Part shown: one piece after another, positions 46,924 to 57,726 of the stretch
Layout of the letters: every line of letters begins with the position of its first letter
How positions within the stretch are numbered: position 1 is the first letter of the stretch
NCBI GenBank assembly: GCA_027382625.1
Contig: JAJKFJ010021246.1
Location: 28,428-92,427 of the forward strand
DNA length: 64,000 nucleotides
Direction of reading: 5' to 3'
Source of the DNA: Tetmemena sp. SeJ-2015
Lineage: Eukaryota > Ciliophora > Spirotrichea > Sporadotrichida > Oxytrichidae
Position numbers and translations under genes: made by a program
The notes under the pieces: model-generated
Database searches by the model: none
Told to the model about the DNA's origin: nothing
What the model saw: the letters and a program-made list of their open reading frames with translations, nothing else

Positions 46924-47751
46924 TCAATCACTATCAACCTCACCGACTGCCTTAGACTTGAAGAGAGACCACCAGTTGTCGTCTTCCTTTTGCTTTCTGA
47001 GGGTGATTTGGATTGCATCCTACTTCAGGACATAGCTGCAACCAGCATCTGCGATGTAGCAGTGAAGCTTGGGAACTGCAAACTGGTAGTTCTTTCCCTT
47101 GAAGTCAAGCACCTTCACAGAAAAGGAGCGTTTTGAAAAATCAACTTTGATCTTGGCAGGATCATGGCTCTTGATGTCCTTCAAGTCCAGAAGCACCTTC
47201 ACATACTTAGAACCAGATTCGTAGAAGGAGTACTTGGTCAAAGTCACAAACTTATCAGCTGATAAAATGAAACATTGAATTAAAATGATTCAAATAAGCT
47301 GTGTAGATCCCTTCCACAGGGACCAGCAGAATAAGTTATAGTCATATTTAATTTGGTTAGCAGGTTGAGCAGGTCGAACTTCAATGGGCTTGACATGTTT
47401 GGTCATGTCCACTTCGATGTCAATATAGCAGAAGACATCAGCATAGCTTTCAAAGTAGGAGCTGACTAGTCTGTTGAGAGGGAGGGTGTCACTCTGCTCG
47501 TTCAGTTGGATGCTCTTGACAGCGTACTTCTTGTTCCCATCCTATTTAGAAAAGTTTAAGTTAAGATCCTCCTCTTATCTCAGATATCTCCTGAGGACAC
47601 TTACATTTTGAGAGGCGAGCACAGCATAGATCTTCTCTTTAAGTTAGTCGATTGAAGCTGACTCATCCACAGTGATCTTCAAAGTCTGTTGGATGAGAGA
47701 GGATATCTGTGGAACCAGATGCACATACAACACAAGTTGGCTTTCGTTCAT
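46924..47751 (-). CDS. CS-domain protein of the CacyBP/SIP type with N-terminal beta-grasp-like part
   Basis: CacyBP/SIP links SCF ubiquitin ligases and chaperones through a CS (p23-like) domain. Exon 1 starts at ATG 47751 (MNESQLVLYVHLVPQISSLI) and reads ITVDESASIDQLKEKIYAVL, a ubiquitin-like strand-helix pattern. A ~60-nt intron follows, then KYAVKSIQLNEQSDTLPLNR. The CS domain occupies the last exon: LTKYSFYESGSKYVKVLLDL, KIKVDFSKRSFSVKVLDFKG and KNYQFAVPKLHCYIADAGCS. It ends DAIQITLRKQKEDDNWWSLF and TGA 46924-46926, about 220 residues in all. The SGS-type tail of animal CacyBP is absent. The N-terminal ubiquitin-like reading is inference. Confidence 0.7.
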
Positions 47752-47975
47752 TTCTAAAGATTGTTCTAGAATCTAATTTAAATTTATAAATACAAACTCA
47801 AATATATCACAAGCAAATCTAATGAAAGATTGAAAAGCAAGTTTAAGAAATTTTTAGACTCAAAAGATTTTCTACTGAGATAAAGCTTTATCTACTTTAG
47901 CTTTATCGATTTTCGAAAAAGTACTCTCTCTGCGTCTCTTTTAGTTTATTATAAATGTTGTCTTGAATTTAAGTT

Positions 47976-48470
47976 TCAGACATGATAGAGGTTATTATCA
48001 GGTGCTTCTTTTCCCCTCATGCGGACTATATTTCTCTCTGCCATCTTGTCTATCTCGATCAGTCTCTGGAATAAGTCCTTCTTTTTCTATCAAAATCAAT
48101 TAACCTCAATACTATGGATAAACAAGGAAAGAGAAGCATTAAATTGCTTATCTTTAATAAATAGACATTTCAATTTGCGCGTATCGATATAAAGATAGAT
48201 AGTGACTTGACTTACTGATTCCTCGGACTCCCAAGAGTTGACTTGCGTATAGCCCAAGTTCTCGATCTTGTCCTTGGCCATGAGTCCATTCTTCATTCTG
48301 CACTCGATGTAGTTAACCTGAAACTTTTGACACCTCTTAGGCATCAACTGATGCTTGTCCAAGCAAGAATTATAGAGTACTGCGTGCTCCTCACACTCAT
48401 GGAAGTGATCAAGTGGGAACGAGCCCTTGTCAGGAGCAGATATGGGTTGTCTTGAACGACGAGAGGCCAT
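47976..48470 (-). CDS. COX19: COX19-like twin CX9C protein
   Basis: COX19 is a small intermembrane-space protein needed for cytochrome c oxidase assembly and copper/redox handling. The frame from ATG 48470 reads GSFPLDHFHECEEHAVLYNS, then CLDKHQLMPKRCQKFQVNYI and ECRMKNGLMAKDKIENLGYT, with both Cys-x9-Cys pairs exact and the COX19 ECRM..LM.. block conserved. After a ~130-nt intron (about 48088-48215) a short basic helix follows (KKKDLFQRLIEIDKMAER), ending APDNNLYHV and TGA 47976-47978. It is about 125 residues long. No cleavable presequence is expected, because such proteins enter by the Mia40 route. Confidence 0.88.
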
Positions 48471-48609
48471 TATTAATTTTCTACTTTATAAAGTGTTTTT
48501 TTAATTATTAAATCAACGATTCTAATCAAACTTTAAAACTTGAGAGATTATTGCTCCCACCATTCATCATAAATTAAGGTGATTCGCAGCTATCTACACC
48601 ATCTTTCTG

Positions 48610-51600
48610 TCAATTAACTCCAAATTAATGACTTTATGAGGAGAATATATACTATCTAGTATTCAAATTCTGTTTGTAGCTTTTGAGTCTCTGGATATGA
48701 TCGAGGAGGGCGTCATCATAAACCCCATTCTTTTTGCTGTACTCTTCAAGCTTCTCAACAATCTCATACTCATTTGCCAGCACTCTCAGCTGCTGAACTC
48801 CGTACATGTTGTGGAACAGCATCCCAGTGAAGTCAGTTGCACTATTTCCTTAATGGCCAGTGCTTTTTATAACTCCTTTCGTTCTGTGAGGTCTTACATC
48901 GAAGCTTTTAGTTGAGTTAGTCATTATATACGAAAGGGAAAAATTTTAAGTATATTTACAGTCATGCTAAGATCATCCTTCTGAATTGCGAATTTCTGCG
49001 TCAGTGTTTTAAGCTTCTCCAGGTCCTAGTATTTAAGTTTCTTCTGGAGAGCTCTTTTGAGAATGGTGTACTGATGCGCGATGTTCTTATTCTCCTCTTT
49101 GTTGTGAGAAGTAGCTTTAATAATGAGTCTCTGTAGCTCCTCTGGTTTACAAATCTCCCGCATCTCTAGCTTAGAGAGGTCTCTAATCAGATTTGCAGTC
49201 TGCTCCTAAGAACTTAGAGCCGAAAATGAACTTGCATTTTGCTTTAGCTATAAGCCCTGAGAGTCTTCAGATCCTAGATTCTGAATTTAAGCTTTAGAGG
49301 TACGAGGAGGAGGTTGATTCTTCTTATGAATTGAGGATTTCTATCTTAGCCCTGGACTGTTTGGAGATGTTCCTTGTAGCAGCTGCTTGTTTTAGCCAAG
49401 AGGATTGAAAAATTCCTGAATCATCTCAGAGATAAACTTAAGATAGAGTTGACATGAATGTATATTCTATAGATGTTTTCAAAATCGTTGTAGTGAGTAC
49501 TTGCCATTTAATTCTAGTCAGAAGAGTTGGATCTATCTATTCTCCCTCTTCGTCTGAGATAGTTTCAGACTAAGCCAGCTACTCATCTTCTTCAGGAATC
49601 ATCTTCTGTGAAAAGGATTACTGCTCGGTGGGGCCACTAACACTCTAAGCATAATCCATATCCTCAGTATTTAGATGCGAGGAGAGCCCTCCTAGTCCGT
49701 TAGTCCCAGTAGTGACAACTTCCCTATTTCTATTGTGTTTGCCACTATGATGAGATTGCATTGTTTCTAGATTTGGGATTTGATAAGGCTGCTTAAGTCT
49801 GCTTGAGTGAGAATCTTGTGTGATTGGCTAGTGCTAAAGTCTTAGCAGTTCTAGGTTAACACCATCGACTCCATCTTCTTCTTTAACGCTGTTGAAATGC
49901 TATAAGTTTTCGAGTTTAAGGTCTAACTCTGAGACTTTTTGAATTATCGCTGCTGACTTTTTCTAATTCAATGTCATCTTTGAGCTTTTTCTAGTCGATG
50001 GGATTTAAGACTAGTTATTGGACTGGTCTTTAGGCGTAATGAGTGCACTTATAAACCTCACTGATTTCTTCTTCTTGTGGCTGTTTATCACTCTCAGATT
50101 AGTTTAAAAGGAGAAATAGAATGAGGATTACCAACTGAGAAGGCACTCATCTAGCTAGATGTCCCTTGAGTTAAGTTCTTCTGGCCATGAACTTAGAGTT
50201 GTCTTCTTGGCTTGCATCTTCACTCTCCCTTATTTGCTATTCGTTGTTGAGATATTCATAGTGCTTCCTGATTCTATCCTTGATCTCCTTGAGGTAGTCT
50301 TTCATCTCATGTAGATCTCCCTCCATAGCTTTGCTCTTCTAGTAGAATTTCTTGTACTTGAAATCCGTGTTTCTGAGCTGGTTCTCTCTCGCCTCTAACT
50401 CCATGAGCTGTGATTTGAGACTCTCTCTTTGCATCCTCTCCCTTGATTGGTGAATGAGCTAGGTCTGATAGTGCTTCTCTAGTTGAGCAATCATATCATC
50501 CACGAATTTGGTATGCTACAGTTTGATCAGTGATTTCTCCTCCTCTTCACCCTTGCCGTCTATCAACTTCTTGAGCATATTATTCTTCCTTTTTAACTCT
50601 TCTAGAAACTTAAACTTATCCTCAAACGTCATCTCATAAAAGCAAATATAATCTGTAGATAAGGAGAAAGATTACAATATAAGTCTCATAAGACTTGATG
50701 GAGGTTAGCTTCGTGATCATTTTCTAAAGTTCATGGAAAAGCAGTTCCTCCTTCGAGTAGATATAATGAGGCAGCTTAAACTTTGACTTAGGTTGCTTCT
50801 CGTCGATTGTATTAGCTCCAGACTTCACATTTATCTTACTTGTCTAGCTCTAATAGAAGATACTCTTCTTATGACTTTAGGAGTTTCTACCCTGCTAAGT
50901 GAAAACCTGCTTTTAAGTGGAGCCAGAGAACCCATTATGGTGAAAGTTGAAGTTTATTGAGTTGCTTAATAAGAAAAGGAAGCAATTTGGAATTTATTAT
51001 GAATGAGCTTGAAAATTTAAACCCTGGTGTTTCCTCAGGTGTGCCAACCAGAGTATGAAACTTCTGAAACTGAGAATACTTGAGGCTCTCTGACTTCTGT
51101 AGTTTACGTTGCAGAAGTTTCTGATGCACATCTTGAGTTGTCTGCTTATCCATCTCTAACTCAAACATTTCATCCTGCAGTGCTTGTCTTAGGTGTAATG
51201 AAATGGATGCCTCCAGTAACTTCATCTACCTCTCTTCGAAATGAGTAGAATACAAATTTTAGATTTCTATAATGACGCATCCTTTCAATCTAAGTCATGC
51301 TCATGGCGAGCACACTTTTTGGGTGCATGACTTTCTTAGTGTGATAGGAGAAACTCCTCATCTGCTTATAGGTGTTTTGAATCATTTGCTTTAGTATTTG
51401 AATGTTCTGAAATATTTGAAACTGGGGATCACCTGGAGTGAAGGGATTCTAGCCAGCACCTCCAGTGGCAAAAGATCCTCCATGGACATAAGTTTACTCT
51501 CCTACTTCTTCGAGCTCCTCAGTCAAAACTGGGAGAGTTTTTAATTAATTCATATGTATTAATTAGAGTAGTGGCGTGAGATTTAGGAGAAAGTAATTGC

Positions 51601-51707
51601 TGTTCCTTATCAGCTGCCACTTTATCAACCGCAATAGTTCTCATCATTGAGTCTTAAGCTGTTCTGGGCTTGGGCTCCCCAACTAAATTTTTAATTTCCT
51701 CTTTCAT
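48610..51707 (-). CDS. Long coiled-coil protein
   Basis: Starts at ATG 51707 (MKEEIKNLVGEPKPRTAQDS). After an intron near 51545 it reads HGGSFATGGAGQNPFTPGDP and FQNIQILKQMIQNTYKQMRS. Long helices follow: MKLLEASISLHLRQALQDEM, VHQKLLQRKLQKSESLKYSQ, FVDDMIAQLEKHYQTQL and EGDLHEMKDYLKEIKDRIRK. An acidic low-complexity region (SQKMIPEEDEQLAQSETISD) and further helices (YQDLEKLKTLTQKFAIQKDD) follow. The C-terminal exon (YGVQQLRVLANEYEIVEKLE) ends near TGA 48610-48612. The join into that last exon needs either an unresolved splice or one extra base at a GGG run near 48820. Heptad-type composition suggests a structural, possibly cytoskeletal protein. Confidence 0.6.
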
Positions 51708-51841
51708 TAAGAAGCTTGGGAATACATATTAGTCAAATTTAAATGGATGTGTTGATTTTATTAGAAGAGAGAATTAAGAAATTAGAACGCATGTGTTAAA
51801 TTTAGAGAGGAGTTCTGCACATCAAATTTTCAAGGAGTCAA

Positions 51842-53533
51842 TCAAGAAAACGGCATGATCTAATTTTCAGAGCGAATGTCCGACTACTGAAATGCCACCT
51901 TTAATTTTAAATTAGTAGACTTAAGATGATGGCAATTTATAATTCGTTAAGGATTAAGTTTATTCATATTTTATATTTGACCTGAAATAGAGAAACAGTT
52001 GAATCCTTTTGAGTTCAAGTAGTCCGCACCTGCGAGTGATCTACTTCCAGACCTGCATAGGCAGTAGACTATCTTGTCATTGGGAATTAAGTCCAGTCCA
52101 ACTCCTGACATCAATTTTCCCAATGGAATGTTTACTTTGGGCACTTCTTCATGGTTCTGTGAAAATACATTTAGAAGTTAAAAAAGAGAATGCAAAGTGT
52201 TTTGAGAGTACGCTAGATTACTTTTTAAACTTACCTAGTTTTGAGGTGGAAGATCTTATTGCGGAATCTCTGCAGGCTCTCTCACATCAACAATTGTAAA
52301 TTGAGGGTCGTCTTTAGAGTAAGAGTTGAATGCCTCAATAAAATCGGCTGCTTTGATTTCTGGGGTTCGGGAAGATTACATAAATAGTTTATTTCCCATC
52401 TATATTTCTTTACTCTTATATTGCTCTGCAATTTATTTCCCTTCTCATATAGTTATTTTTTCTTAATAAAAATATCTTACCTATTTAGAAGCTTGGGTTA
52501 TTGGTTTTGGAACAGAAATATATATTAGAGATAGATTTAATTTTGGAGTTGAGTGGCAGCAAAAAGCCGTTGCTGTATTGAGTTGCACCCATAGATCCAG
52601 CAGCAGATCCCTTTGGACTAAATAAATTCCCACTTTGGTTAAACTGACTTCCCTATAATTAAAGTATAAGATCATATTTAATTATCCCTGAGATCCGAGT
52701 CTATTCATACTACTGGCGCCACCACGTTTCTTTGTATCTCTAGTAGAGGGAGCGAGGGAGAAAATATTTCTCACCTTTGGATCCATATCCTTGAAGTCTA
52801 AAGTTCCATAGTTCTGCGCAAGTTAAAAGACAAAATTACAGAAATAAGTTTTTGATAAGACTGCGGAATCTTTTTGAAGAGCGAGTGGTCCTAATAGTCG
52901 TCCATGAATACTTTGTTGTCGTTAGAGATTTCCTTATACCCGCAAATTTCTGCGCATACTCGACTGAGAAAGCAGGAAACTTTTTCAGGAATAAGGGGTT
53001 GTTCAAGATTGGGTGGTCCACACTAGATAAATCTTAAGAAAAAGAAAACCAACTGGCAAAATAACAATCAGCGATAAGGTCTTACACATTAAATTAATGC
53101 ATAAGACAATAATATTTAATATGAATAGATTAAACTGTTCGACTAACTCTGAGACCATCATCTTATTCTTGTAGTCCTCTAATCTTTACTAGACAGAGAT
53201 TAATATATTTATTTACTTACAAACTACTGTTTGCTGATCTGCTTCTTCCTCTAAGATTGATGACTCTGTGGCGCGCTTTAGAGCCCTTGACTATTTTTAT
53301 CCTCTTTATTTTCTTAGTTCAGTCTTCCACCAGCTGTACCACTTTTGCTATTCTTGCTTGGAGAAGTCTTTAGTTAACTTTGAGTAGCTGCTTTTTATTC
53401 TTCCTTGGCGCTTAGAGAAAATTTCCAAACTTTGAAGGGGACCCCTTTCCACTATTTGAGGAAGTTGATTGAGGCTTATTGTAGGTCGAGGAGTTAAGTT
53501 ACCCAGAATTGGTGGGCTTATGTGAGGAGCCAT
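51842..53533 (-). CDS. Protein with C-terminal rhodanese domain
   Basis: Starts at ATG 53533 (MAPHISPPILGNLTPRPTIS). A basic N-terminal part (IKSSYSKLTKDFSKQEQQK), short helical exons (DHPILNNPLFLKKFPAFSVE; DNKVFMDDYQDHSLFKKIPQ) and a Gly/Ser linker (SGNLFSPKGSAAGSMGATQY) follow. The C-terminal rhodanese domain is split by one intron: FTIVDVREPAEI, then EVPKVNIPLGKLMSGVGLDL and the active-site loop VYCLCRSGSRSLAGADYL. The loop Cys is the sulfur-accepting residue. The domain has no ATG of its own, so it is most likely the tail of this gene; the linking exons (52380-52500) are uncertain. A -1 slip at a GG run near 52931 looks like a missing base. It is the most divergent of three adjacent rhodanese genes. 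Confidence 0.65.
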
Positions 53534-53779
53534 TAAAACTCAGCATTTAATTATCTTTCAGTAAACAAGTATATTTATCTTCAAACAAGCTATAAAATAG
53601 GACTCTTGTACTATTATCTATGATGATTTATATACAGTTTTTAAATTAATTGAAGATTAAAATTAAAAGAGATCATTAAAGTTTCCAGCATTAAAGTTTG
53701 ACCTTTAAGGAATTTATTTTGCAAGTTTTGGCTTAAATGATTTTAATGTCACTGAGCTTATTTTAAGGGTAGAAGATTT

Positions 53780-54378
53780 TCAAGAGCGAGTATTCCTCCT
53801 TCCAAAAATATATACACTTATAAATATTGTTTCCACTGAAAGACATTTGTATCCTTATTTATTCAAGTAATCAGTTCCAGTTGCAGATCTCTTGCCCGAT
53901 CTGCACATGCAATAAATAACTTTATCCTTCTCAATAGCTTAAAGTCCTTGTCCTTAAGTTAATTGGCCAAGTGGTATGTTTATCTTTGGAACTTCTATTT
54001 AGTTCTACACACATAATAATTATCACAAATTTATCAAGGAGGATTTAATGCGCTACAAAAGAAGAATAGAAGAAATTAAAATATATCTATTCCTAATATC
54101 CTTACTTTGTTTTGTAATGGAAGATCTGAGGCTTGGATTTCATGTAACTCTCTCACATCTACGACTATGAAATTAGAGTTCGTCTCTTCATTGGGATCAT
54201 AAGAATTAAAAGCATCAACAAAGTTCTTAGTCCTTATTATTGGAGTGGCTTATTATTAAGGTGTAGTTGGAGGTGGTTAACTTGGCGGGGATGTTTTAGG
54301 TTAACTTTGGGATGTTGCAACTACAGGTTATTAGCTTTTACTTATCTTCACAGCTTGTGTACTTTTGCAAGATCCCAT
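53780..54378 (-). CDS. Single-domain rhodanese with Src-like acylation motif
   Basis: Starts at ATG 54378 with MGSCKSTQAVKISKSQQP. Gly-2, Cys-4 and Ser-6 fit an N-myristoylation plus palmitoylation signal, so membrane tethering is likely. A Pro/Gln-rich linker follows, then NFVDAFNSYDPNE, FIVVDVRELHEIQASDLPLQ, an intron of about 100 nt (54011-54105), EVPKINIPLGQLTQGQGLQA and the active loop VIYCMCRSGKRSATGTDYL. The sequence after the loop is short and ends at TGA 53780-53782. Rhodaneses transfer sulfane sulfur or act as persulfide/phosphate-like sensors; the substrate is unknown. It is closely similar to the domain of the downstream neighbour, indicating tandem duplication. Confidence 0.8.
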
Positions 54379-54562
54379 TATAACTGTAAAGAATAGATTT
54401 TTAAAAATATTTACTGATTCTCAAATTAAAAACATTTTTGCATTAAAAGCTTAACTTTAAAGTAAACTCTTTAATTCTATTGTCAAATTCAAAATCCTAA
54501 TTTTAGTGGTAACAGATCCTCCAAGCCTTCAAGTCCACCCACCAATTTAAATTATCCATCAC

Positions 54563-54965
54563 TCACTCTTTTTTTAATGACTTGGAATGAAGGCCTTTCT
54601 ATTTGAGATACATGGATGCTCTGGCTGACCTTAGTCCTGCAGCACACACGCAAATTATGTACTAGTCCTTTGGAAGAGGATCTTGATAGAAACCTTGTAT
54701 TAATTCGTTCAGTGGTATGTTTAGTCTAGGGACCTCAACGTTTTACTATATTAGAGTTTGAGTTTATAAATGAGCTGCTTACTTTGTTCCTTTTAGGTAG
54801 GTCGCAATAATCACTTTCAGAAATCTCTCTCACGTCGATAATTATGAACTTAGACTTTTCTCCAGGCTTTAATTCGTCAAAAGCCCTTGCGAATTCTACA
54901 TTCATTAAATCGCTCTGTTCAGCATACATCCACTCAGGTGGTTTTTTCTCATTTACTTGGGACAT
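54563..54965 (-). CDS. Small rhodanese-like protein
   Basis: Starts at ATG 54965 (MSQVNEKKPPEWMYAEQSDL). It has NVEFARAFDELKPGEKSKF, IIIDVREISESDYCDLPKRN, a short intron (about 54735-54785), VEVPRLNIPLNELIQGFY and the loop YIICVCAAGLRSARASMYL. It ends with KQKGLHSKSLKKE and TGA 54563-54565, about 115 residues in all. The loop has CAAGLRS where the neighbours have CRSGxRS, so the catalytic Cys is retained but the first Arg of the loop is Ala. It is the first of three tandem paralogues on this strand. Confidence 0.75.
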
Positions 54966-55337
54966 AAATCTCTAGCTCTGGCATCCCATCAACCATTCTT
55001 ATTAAGATAAAATAGAATAGTATGAGGAAAATAAAAATCTGCGTTGTTCTGATTTAGAGATGCATATTAAGTTTATAATAAGTTATCGGGGCCAAATTTA
55101 CTGTAGGTGGAAGAAAAAAGGACGCTCTTCTATGCCTAATTCTAAGCAGATTCTTCTTCTTTAATTTCTGAGTATAGTTTTCAACATTTTATATTATTTA
55201 TAACTTTAATTCTAAACCTCACACACCTCCCTAGCTTACTTATCTTTTAATCCGATTTATTAGTTTGAAGAAAAGTAGTGATTATAATTTTAAAAGACAA
55301 CTTAATAACCTAGTTAAATTATCCTTAAAGGCCTGAA
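54966..55337. promoter_or_regulatory. Divergent intergenic region
   Basis: About 370 AT-rich bases between the starts of the rhodanese gene (minus) and the FUN14 gene (plus). It should carry both promoters. No recognisable site. Confidence 0.4.
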
Positions 55338-56308
55338 ATGATAGTGCAGCAGATTGGAGAAATGGGAGTGAAGACTATTGTCAAAGATCTCTTTGAAAAA
55401 ATTGAAAGTGACCCCGAACTCTATTTCACTCATAACAAGAATCTTCACACTCAGTACAGAGAAGAGGTTGAGGATTACATTAAGCTACAAGATGTAAGTG
55501 AGAGAGAAAGGTGAAATAAAGGGAGAAGGCAAGAGGGATATTTCTCTCGGAGGATCTTAGAAGTGATTCCCTCAGAGCAAGTGAGATACTGAAACATATC
55601 TTCCCAAAAGATTTTCAGAATCTCATCTTTCTTTTTAGTTTAGCATATTCTTAACTTTAACTTTATAGGTGCTTGGAGAAGCGAACGCTAAGAGATTTAC
55701 AGTGGACAAGATAGGGATTAAGACACCAGAGCATATTACTGAGTTTAAGAAAGTAGTTGTGCTAGTAGTAAATGGAGAGAAAGGTTTGAATGCAGAGGGA
55801 AAGAAGAAACTCATTGGCATTTTAAATCTGGCCACTATTCTTAAATTTTAAGACATGCATTTTATTCCCTTGAGTGAGCAAGTGATGAATACTATAAGAA
55901 GAGCTTTAAAAATAAATTTAAGAGTTATATTAAAGCAGGCATACCCTTTTACTTTGGGATGCCCTTGAGGACTGTATTTGGGATGGGTATGGGTTATATC
56001 GCAGGAAACTTAGCGAAGCAGCTTTCAAAGAAGATAGCGATGTACACTACGATTGGCTTTGGATCGCTATATCTTTTATCAAAATTCAACTACATCACTA
56101 TAAACTGGAAGAAAATAGATGAAGATCTCCTCCAAAGCAGTTCTGAAATATTTTACACTTATTTCTAAAGATAAAGGTTTACTTCATTTTCAGAGGAGGG
56201 CATGAGAATTCTGGATTCGTCAAATTTATAAAGAGGATGATCACTCACGTTGCTCCTTTAGTCTCTGGGTTCGGGAGTGGATTCTATTACGGGTGGAAGC
56301 ATCATTGA
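55338..56308 (+). CDS. FUN14-domain mitochondrial membrane protein
   Basis: FUN14 proteins (FUNDC1/2 type) sit in the outer mitochondrial membrane; animal FUNDC1 is a mitophagy receptor. The 5' exons read MIVQQIGEMGVKTIVKDLFE, an intron of more than 100 nt, and VLGEANAKRFTVDKIGIKTP. The FUN14 domain is clear: FGMPLRTVFGMGMGYIAGNL, IAMYTTIGFGSLYLLSKFNY and ITINWKKIDEDLLQ (compare the I.W..VEKD block of FUNDC1). After an intron at about 56127-56183 comes HVAPLVSGFGSGFYYGWKHH before TGA 56306-56308. The final Gly-rich helix is typical of the family. No LIR motif (Y/W/FxxL near the N-terminus) is obvious. The 5' exons could instead be a separate small gene, with the FUN14 gene starting at ATG 55959. 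Confidence 0.75.
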
Positions 56309-56428
56309 TCATCAGTATAGAAGCCAATTAATTTTATTTCCTTTTTCTTTTTCTCCTTTGCACTTAAAAAATCGTAGTCGTCTGATATTTAATTTCAATC
56401 TTCAAAGGAATTATTTTTGTATCTAAAA

Positions 56429-57726
56429 ATGCTTTAGAAATCTTTAAAATGGTAGCAATTGTATCACTCTCATCTCCACTAAAATAGCAAGAGAATATCC
56501 CAGTTGAATTATTAGGACTCCTCTCAAATTTCCACTCTTAATTATTCATAGTAAAGCAAAAAATCCACAACCTTCATCTTTAGAAGATATTTCAGCTCTT
56601 CTTAAAACTCTAAATTAATAGAAAAAGAATAAACTACAACAACTACTACTTTTTAAGATAAAGAAGTAATTAATCTATCATCTTGACCATTTTAGTAGAA
56701 TAAATAAAGTTTTGTCTAAAAAGTTGAGAAGGATATGAAGGACAGCTTAGAAAATGAAATATAGTTTGAGAGAAAATTAAACAACGACTATGCAAGTTTC
56801 AAAGAGAGAATAGAACTGAAGCAGTCTAAGTACAATCACCCATCTGTTCATTTATATTATTAATTCATGAAGCTAGTTAAGATAAACTATCCCAGTAGCA
56901 GCTAGATAAATAGGTTAACAAGTAAATGATTTCTCAAGTTGATGATTCTAAAAATAAAAGTGATAAATAAAACCAAAGCTAAGAAAATAGCAACCAAGGA
57001 AATGCCTCAGAATTTGCAAGTGCTCAAAATGATCAAAGTGCGAATAGTTAGTCGGAGAAATCTCGGATGTATAGATTTCTAGAGGCCTCTATGAACTTTA
57101 TGAATAGTGCCGCAACTTTTGTGAATAGAGTTTACTACTTAATGTACTTTACTTTCTTCACAGCAGGCATATCTATCATTGGCTATTTCTACTTCAAATT
57201 CAATTATTCTTCAAATACCAAAACCAAATCTAAGACCAAGACTAAAACTAAAGAGAAGAATCCAAAGAAGGTAGCAGGAACAAAAGAAGAAGTTACAGAT
57301 ACTGAGGATTTGAGTGGATCTAGGCTGATGTTCAAAAAGGTAAAAGAAAAGGTCAAGACTAATAGCAAAAGGGCTTTTAATTTCTTTGGTAAAAATGATG
57401 CGGAAAAGAGTGAAAAGTCTGATGGAAATATGGTGAAGATAGAATTAGAAGATCAAAAAATATGGAAGTTAAGTAAATAGAGATTTAAATAATCAATAGA
57501 GCTCTTAGTTTATTATACATTTATTCATTAATTGATTAAATTAAAATTGGCTTTCTACAACCCTGTTAAGAAGCATCATTAGCTTTAGAACAAATAGTAT
57601 GTGCATTAAGCTCTACTTTTAATTTGTATAATGAAATATAAATTCTTGATAGGATACAAGGTAAAGTAAACTGTATTTCTTACATATAAGAGGAAAAAAT
57701 CTCTTGAAAAATTCAAAAATACATGA
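56429..57726 (+). CDS. Probable mitochondrial single-TM protein
   Basis: Starts at ATG 56429 (MLQKSLKWQQLYHSHLHQNS). The first ~60 residues are rich in Ser, Gln and basic residues with almost no acidic ones, and contain FIFRRYFSSSQNS, which looks like a mitochondrial presequence cleavage region. After a 30-nt intron (about 56666-56695) the frame continues as acidic coiled coil (KVEKDMKDSLENEIQFERKL). After another intron it is Gln/Ser/Asn-rich. A TM helix follows (YYLMYFTFFTAGISIIGYFY) and then a very basic Lys/Thr-repeat tail (TKTKSKTKTKTKEKNPKK). The open frame runs to TGA 57724-57726, but the last ~80 codons are AT-driven and the true end may be earlier. Family unknown. Confidence 0.6.

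Noticed and set aside
47815..47986. Minus-strand frame MSETQIQDNIYNKLKETQRE at the end of COX19.
   Set aside because: Its ATG overlaps the COX19 stop codon, it is only about 57 codons long and it lies in AT-rich 3' flank. Probably chance.
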